Assembly: GCA_945875935.1 (NCBI GenBank)
Contig: CAMCNE010000085.1
Location: forward strand, 1 to 9,617
Source of the DNA: Bordetella parapertussis
GTDB taxonomy: Bacteria > Pseudomonadota > Gammaproteobacteria > Burkholderiales > Burkholderiaceae_C
Length of the DNA: 9,617 nucleotides
Reading direction: 5' to 3'
This document shows, one piece after another, positions 6,522 through 9,617 of this stretch. The position numbers were made by a program, and so were the translations under genes. Positions within the stretch are counted from its first letter, which is position 1. Every line of letters starts with the position of its first letter. The notes under the pieces were generated by a model. That model was given only the letters and a program-made list of their open reading frames with translations, searched no databases and had not been told where the DNA came from.

Positions 6522-7730
6522 GTGTCGCTGCTTGCGAGTGAACCCGCCACGAGGCCCGGCCCGCTGACCGGTGCTGGCCATCTGGGCATGCGCGTGGCGG
6601 CGGTGCTGGCCGTCATCGCGGTGCACCTGCTGGTGATGCACCAGGTCGGTCAGGGCATGGCCGATTTCAGTGCCAGCGCGACGATGCCCCCGCGTGTCGA
6701 GGTGGTCTACAGCCGCGAGCTGGAGATCACCGCGCCACCTGCGGTCGTGGCACCGCTGGCCGCGCCGGTGGCCATACCGGCGCCACGACAGGTCGCGCCG
6801 GCCGAGCCCGCGGCGTCCAAGCCCAAGCGGCGCAAGTCTGCGCCCAAGGTGCCTGCACCCCAGCAGGCGGCGTCGTCGGCGCTGGCGGCGGCCGAGCCTG
6901 AGCCGCAGCCCGCGCCAGAGCCGGTGGCCGCGCCCGAACCCATCGTGGCTGCGCCTGCGGCCGAGCCGATCGAGCCGCACTTGCTGGCCGACTTGGCGGC
7001 CGATGCCAAAGCGGCGAGCCCGTCGCCTGCCGCGTCGGCGCCGGCTGCCGAGCCTTTCGAGTGGCCGGCCTCTACCCGCATCACCTACAAGCTCACCGGC
7101 AATTACCGTGGCGAGGTGCTCGGCGATGCGCAGGTCGAGTGGGTGCGCGTGGGCGCGGGCGAGCGCTATCAGGTGCACATGGACGTGACGGTGGGCCCGT
7201 CCTTCGCGCCGATCTACAGCCGGCGCATGAGCAGCGAAGGGCAGTTGACCGCCGCCGGCTTGTACCCCGAGCGTTACGACGAAGACAGCAAGGTGGCCTT
7301 CAGGGACCGCCGCGTCGCGCACATGAGTTTCGAGGCCGAGCAGGTGGTGCTCAAGGACGGCCAGCGAGTGGACCGCTTGCCGGGGATGCAGGACAGTGCC
7401 AGCCAGTTCGTGCAGATGAGCTATCTGTTCAGCCGCAACCCGGCGCTGCTCACCCCGGGCCGCACGGTGGAGATGCCGCTGGCGCTGCCCCGACGGCAAA
7501 GCATCTGGGTGTACGACGTGCGCAACGTCGAGCCGGTCTACACGCTGTTTGGCGAGGTCGAGGCGGTGCGCCTGCAGCCACGGCGCGAGGCCCGCAAGGG
7601 CGATGACCTGACCGCCGAGGTCTGGTTCGCTCCCAGCTTGCGCTACCTGCCCATTCGCATCCGCATCCGTCAGGACGAAGAGACCTATCTCGACCTGATG
7701 ATCGCGCGCCGGCCGCAGTTGGCGAAGTAG
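6522..7730 (+). CDS. DUF3108 domain protein with TonB-like N-terminus
   Basis: A 402-residue envelope protein of unknown function. A single membrane anchor is seen at about residues 24-40, followed by a long Pro/Ala/Glu-rich linker at about 71-179 with a basic patch SKPKRRKSAPK at 99-109. The C-terminal part, about 185-400, is a predicted all-beta DUF3108 domain starting at TRITYKLTGNYRGEVLGD. This order (N-in anchor, proline-rich spacer, periplasmic domain) resembles TonB and suggests a domain held away from the inner membrane, but no TonB C-terminal domain is present. The GTG at 6522 lies 14 bp after the M61 stop, with only a weak ACAGG before it; an ATG at 6588 (residue 23) is a real alternative and would start right at the membrane helix. 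It is the last gene of the plus-strand run and converges on the ABC transporter. Confidence 0.88.
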   Translation: MSLLASEPATRPGPLTGAGHLGMRVAAVLAVIAVHLLVMHQVGQGMADFSASATMPPRVEVVYSRELEITAPPAVVAPLAAPVAIPAPRQVAPAEPAASKPKRRKSAPKVPAPQQAASSALAAAEPEPQPAPEPVAAPEPIVAAPAAEPIEPHLLADLAADAKAASPSPAASAPAAEPFEWPASTRITYKLTGNYRGEVLGDAQVEWVRVGAGERYQVHMDVTVGPSFAPIYSRRMSSEGQLTAAGLYPERYDEDSKVAFRDRRVAHMSFEAEQVVLKDGQRVDRLPGMQDSASQFVQMSYLFSRNPALLTPGRTVEMPLALPRRQSIWVYDVRNVEPVYTLFGEVEAVRLQPRREARKGDDLTAEVWFAPSLRYLPIRIRIRQDEETYLDLMIARRPQLAK

Positions 7731-7732
7731 GC

Positions 7733-7747
7733 GCGGCGTGATGCCGC
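7733..7747. terminator. Small GC hairpin in the convergent junction
   Basis: The 30-bp gap between two convergent stop codons contains GCGGC (7733-7737) and GCCGC (7743-7747), a perfect five-pair stem with a five-base loop. There is no T-tract on either side, so it does not meet the rule for a classical intrinsic terminator. Its position would suit a weak two-way transcription barrier. Confidence 0.25.
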
Positions 7748-7760
7748 ACCGCGGGCGGCT

Positions 7761-8573
7761 TCAGACGTAGCGTGTTCTCAGCAGCTCGGCCGCCGTCTCG
7801 TCGAGCCGGTCAGCGCGGCGGACTTCCTCGAAGCGTGCGAGCAGGTCGTCGACACGCAGGCGGCGTTTTTCGGCGCCACGCAGGTCTTCGATCACCTGAC
7901 CGCGGTGCATCATGATCAGCCGGTCGCCCAGCGACACCGCCTGTGCCATCGAGTGGGTGACCATCAGCGTGGTCAGGCTGTCGCGCTGGACCACGCGTTC
8001 GGTGATGCGGATCACCTGATCGGCACTCTTGGGATCGAGCGCGGCGGTGTGTTCGTCGAGCAGCAGCAACTTGGGCTTGAGCATGGTGGCCATCAGCAGC
8101 GTGAGCGCCTGGCGCTGGCCGCCAGACAGGCTGCCGATCATGTTGTCGAGGCGGGCCTCCAGCCCCATGCCCAGACCGCTCACCACCTCGCGCAGGGCTT
8201 GCAGGTTGCCGCTGCTCAGGGCGCGACCCAGCCCGCGTGATTGGCCACGGCGTGCGGCCAGCGCCAGGTTGTCGGCGATCGACAGGTTGGGCGCGGTGCC
8301 ACTGAACGGGTTCTGGAACACCCGCCCGATGTAGCGCGCGCGCTGGTGCTCTTCCCAGCGGGTGACGTTGGTGCCGTCGATGTGGATCGAGCCCTCGTCC
8401 ACCGCGAAGCTGCCTGCCACCGCGTTGAGCAGCGTCGACTTGCCCGAACCGTTGGTGCCCAGCACGATCATGAAGGAGCCTTCTTCGAGCGTGAGGCTCA
8501 CGCCCTGCAGCGAGCGGACCTCGTTGACCGTGCCCGGGTTGAAGGTCTTGCGGATGTCGCGCAGCTCAAGCAC
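7761..8573 (-). CDS. ABC transporter ATP-binding protein (TrpXYZ-like family)
   Basis: A 270-residue ABC ATPase that should power the permease encoded just upstream. Walker A is GTNGSGKST at residues 39-47, the Q-loop glutamine is Q87, the signature LSGGQ is at 149-153, Walker B LLLLDE at 169-174 and the switch histidine H207. The sequence DEHTAALDP after Walker B is characteristic of the group I know as COG1101, found with COG4120-type permeases; the studied relative is the TrpXYZ tryptophan importer of streptococci. The start is GTG, eight bases inside the permease gene, with a GGGAG ribosome site six bases upstream, so the two are probably translationally coupled. All catalytic motifs are intact. 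The transported solute cannot be read from the ATPase; aromatic amino acids or related compounds are only a guess from the family. Confidence 0.94.
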   Translation of the reverse strand: MLELRDIRKTFNPGTVNEVRSLQGVSLTLEEGSFMIVLGTNGSGKSTLLNAVAGSFAVDEGSIHIDGTNVTRWEEHQRARYIGRVFQNPFSGTAPNLSIADNLALAARRGQSRGLGRALSSGNLQALREVVSGLGMGLEARLDNMIGSLSGGQRQALTLLMATMLKPKLLLLDEHTAALDPKSADQVIRITERVVQRDSLTTLMVTHSMAQAVSLGDRLIMMHRGQVIEDLRGAEKRRLRVDDLLARFEEVRRADRLDETAAELLRTRYV

Positions 8574-9507
8574 GGGCGGCTCCCGGCGACGGCTTGCGGC
8601 GCAGCTTGATGATCAACACGGGCGACACCAGCGCGATCAGCACGAAGGCCGCAGTGATCAGCTTGAGGTCGTTGGGCTCCAGCCCCATGCGCAGCGCCAC
8701 GGCCACCAGCAGGCGAAACAGGATCGAGCCGAGGATGGTGCCGATCACCAGATGGCTCAGCCGTCGCGAGCCAGTGAGCGCTTCACCCAGGATCACGCTG
8801 GCCAGTCCGGTGACGATCATGCCGATGCCCATCTGGACGTCGGCAAAGCCCTGGTACTGGGCCAGCAGCGCACCCGACAGCGCGGCCACCGCGTTGGACA
8901 GGGCCAGCCCCAGTGTCTTCATCGAGCCGTCGTTGACGCCGAGCGCGCGAATCATCTGGCTGTTGTCGCCGGTGGCGCGCATCGCCAGACCGATGTGGGT
9001 GCCGAAGAACGCCAGCAGCGCCATCACCAGCAGCGCCACGATCACGATGGAGGCCAGCAGGATGGACAGATCGTGCACCGGCACCTTCCAGCCCCACACC
9101 ATCAGCGATTCGGCGCCGCCGGCCAGGCGGCTGCCCAGGGCGCTGGCCTCGTTGGCGAAGGTGTGCGAGTTCGACAGAGACAGGTTGCTGCCGCCCATCA
9201 CGCGCAGGTTGATCGAATACAGCGCGGTCATCACCAGGATGCCTGCCAGCAGGTCGTTGATCTTGAAGCGGGTGTGGGTGATGCCGGTGACCGTGCCGGC
9301 CACCGCGCCGGCGAGCACTGCTGCCAGCGTGGCGGTCAGCGGGCTGCTGCCGCCAATGATGAGGATCGCCGCGACCGCCGCGCCCAGGGTGAAGCCGCCC
9401 TCGCAGGTCAGGTCCGGAAAGTTGAACACCCGAAAGCTGATGAACACGCTCAGGCCCAGCAGGGCCAGCAGCACGCCGATCGTCAGCGCTCCCAGCAGCA
9501 GACTCAT
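8566..9507 (-). CDS. ABC transporter permease (COG4120, TrpXYZ-like family)
   Basis: A 313-residue inner membrane permease of the branched-chain-amino-acid/sugar importer class (BPD_transp_2 fold), partner of the ATPase encoded downstream. It is highly hydrophobic with about eight to nine predicted membrane segments. The family hallmark FRVFNFPDLTCEGGFTLGAA lies near the N-terminus at about residues 22-41, where related permeases also carry their best conserved block. The start chosen is the ATG at 9507, which gives MSLLLGALTIG, a direct entry into the first helix; an in-frame GTG at 9543 would add 12 polar residues. No strong Shine-Dalgarno sequence precedes the ATG, but it overlaps a TGA in another frame (ATGA), suggesting coupling to a gene off the window edge. 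The substrate-binding protein normally found with this pair is not in the window. Confidence 0.93.
   Translation of the reverse strand: MSLLLGALTIGVLLALLGLSVFISFRVFNFPDLTCEGGFTLGAAVAAILIIGGSSPLTATLAAVLAGAVAGTVTGITHTRFKINDLLAGILVMTALYSINLRVMGGSNLSLSNSHTFANEASALGSRLAGGAESLMVWGWKVPVHDLSILLASIVIVALLVMALLAFFGTHIGLAMRATGDNSQMIRALGVNDGSMKTLGLALSNAVAALSGALLAQYQGFADVQMGIGMIVTGLASVILGEALTGSRRLSHLVIGTILGSILFRLLVAVALRMGLEPNDLKLITAAFVLIALVSPVLIIKLRRKPSPGAARA
8580..8584 (-). promoter_or_regulatory. Ribosome binding site supporting the GTG start of the ATPase
   Basis: On the minus strand GGGAG lies six bases before the GTG at 8573-8571, within the end of the permease gene. It supports GTG as the start and independent loading of ribosomes at the eight-base gene overlap. 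Confidence 0.6.
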
Positions 9508-9617
9508 GGTGGGGATGCCCCGAAGTTGAGGGGTGCGACCCACAGGGCACCCCGGATGAATCGGCTTTCCTCGGGCGCGTCCGCATCGCGGTCATCGCAC
9601 AGCAGGTGCAACACGGT
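9504..9617 (-). CDS. Possible 3' end of an upstream gene (partial, unrecognised)
   Basis: On the minus strand one frame is open from the window edge for 37 codons and ends in a TGA that overlaps the permease ATG (ATGA). The readable tail includes SRFIRGALWVAPLNFGASPP. Third-position G+C is about three-quarters, similar to an alternative frame, so codon bias does not decide. Position would suit the missing substrate-binding protein, but the residues do not let me identify that family. It may equally be non-coding leader sequence of the transporter operon. Confidence 0.3.
   Translation of the reverse strand, partial: TVLHLLCDDRDADAPEESRFIRGALWVAPLNFGASPP

Noticed and set aside
6378..7499. Open frame of about 373 codons on the minus strand with Arg/Gly/Leu-rich repeats
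   Set aside because: The repeats are the antisense image of the Pro/Ala-rich spacer of the DUF3108 gene; no recognisable protein family.
8594..9529. Open frame of about 311 codons on the plus strand
   Set aside because: It is antisense to the permease; Ser/Arg/Thr-rich with no domain, whereas the minus strand gives a classical multi-span membrane protein.

Overview
The window is compact, GC-rich (roughly two-thirds G+C) bacterial chromosome. The protein families and gene order suggest a betaproteobacterium of the order Burkholderiales, probably near the Comamonadaceae or the Leptothrix/Rubrivivax group. This rests on codon bias, a UbiH-like monooxygenase next to dsbC, and the DUF3429, M61 and DUF3108 families; no rRNA or tRNA is present to fix the taxonomy. 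No mobile element, CRISPR array or RNA gene was seen.

Layout. Positions 1-911 are on the minus strand: a MOSC-domain protein, followed through a one-base TGATG overlap by the first 15 codons of another gene that runs off the window. A 114-bp divergent intergenic region (912-1025) separates these from a co-directional plus-strand run at 1026-7730. That run holds a UbiH/COQ6-like FAD monooxygenase, the periplasmic disulfide isomerase DsbC, a photolyase-family flavoprotein, a DUF3429 membrane protein, an M61 metallopeptidase with a PDZ domain, and a DUF3108 protein with a TonB-like N-terminus. The dsbC/photolyase and photolyase/DUF3429 junctions are both TTGA overlaps (TTG start nested in a TGA stop), so these three genes are probably translated as a coupled unit. 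A convergent junction at 7731-7760 then meets a minus-strand ABC transporter (permease then ATPase, 8-nt overlap) of the family whose best known member is the TrpXYZ tryptophan importer. Its substrate-binding protein is not in the window.

How the genes work together. Most of the plus-strand run looks like housekeeping genes grouped by history rather than one pathway: quinone-type hydroxylation, periplasmic thiol repair, DNA photorepair, peptide cleavage and a cell-envelope protein. The most unusual gene is the photolyase-family protein at 2963-4213. It starts directly in the FAD-binding helical domain and lacks the roughly 200-residue N-terminal antenna domain, yet keeps the residues expected for the CPD-photolyase active site and electron-transfer chain. 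It also carries an unrecognised C-terminal region of about 175 residues. No wholly new multi-gene system is evident.
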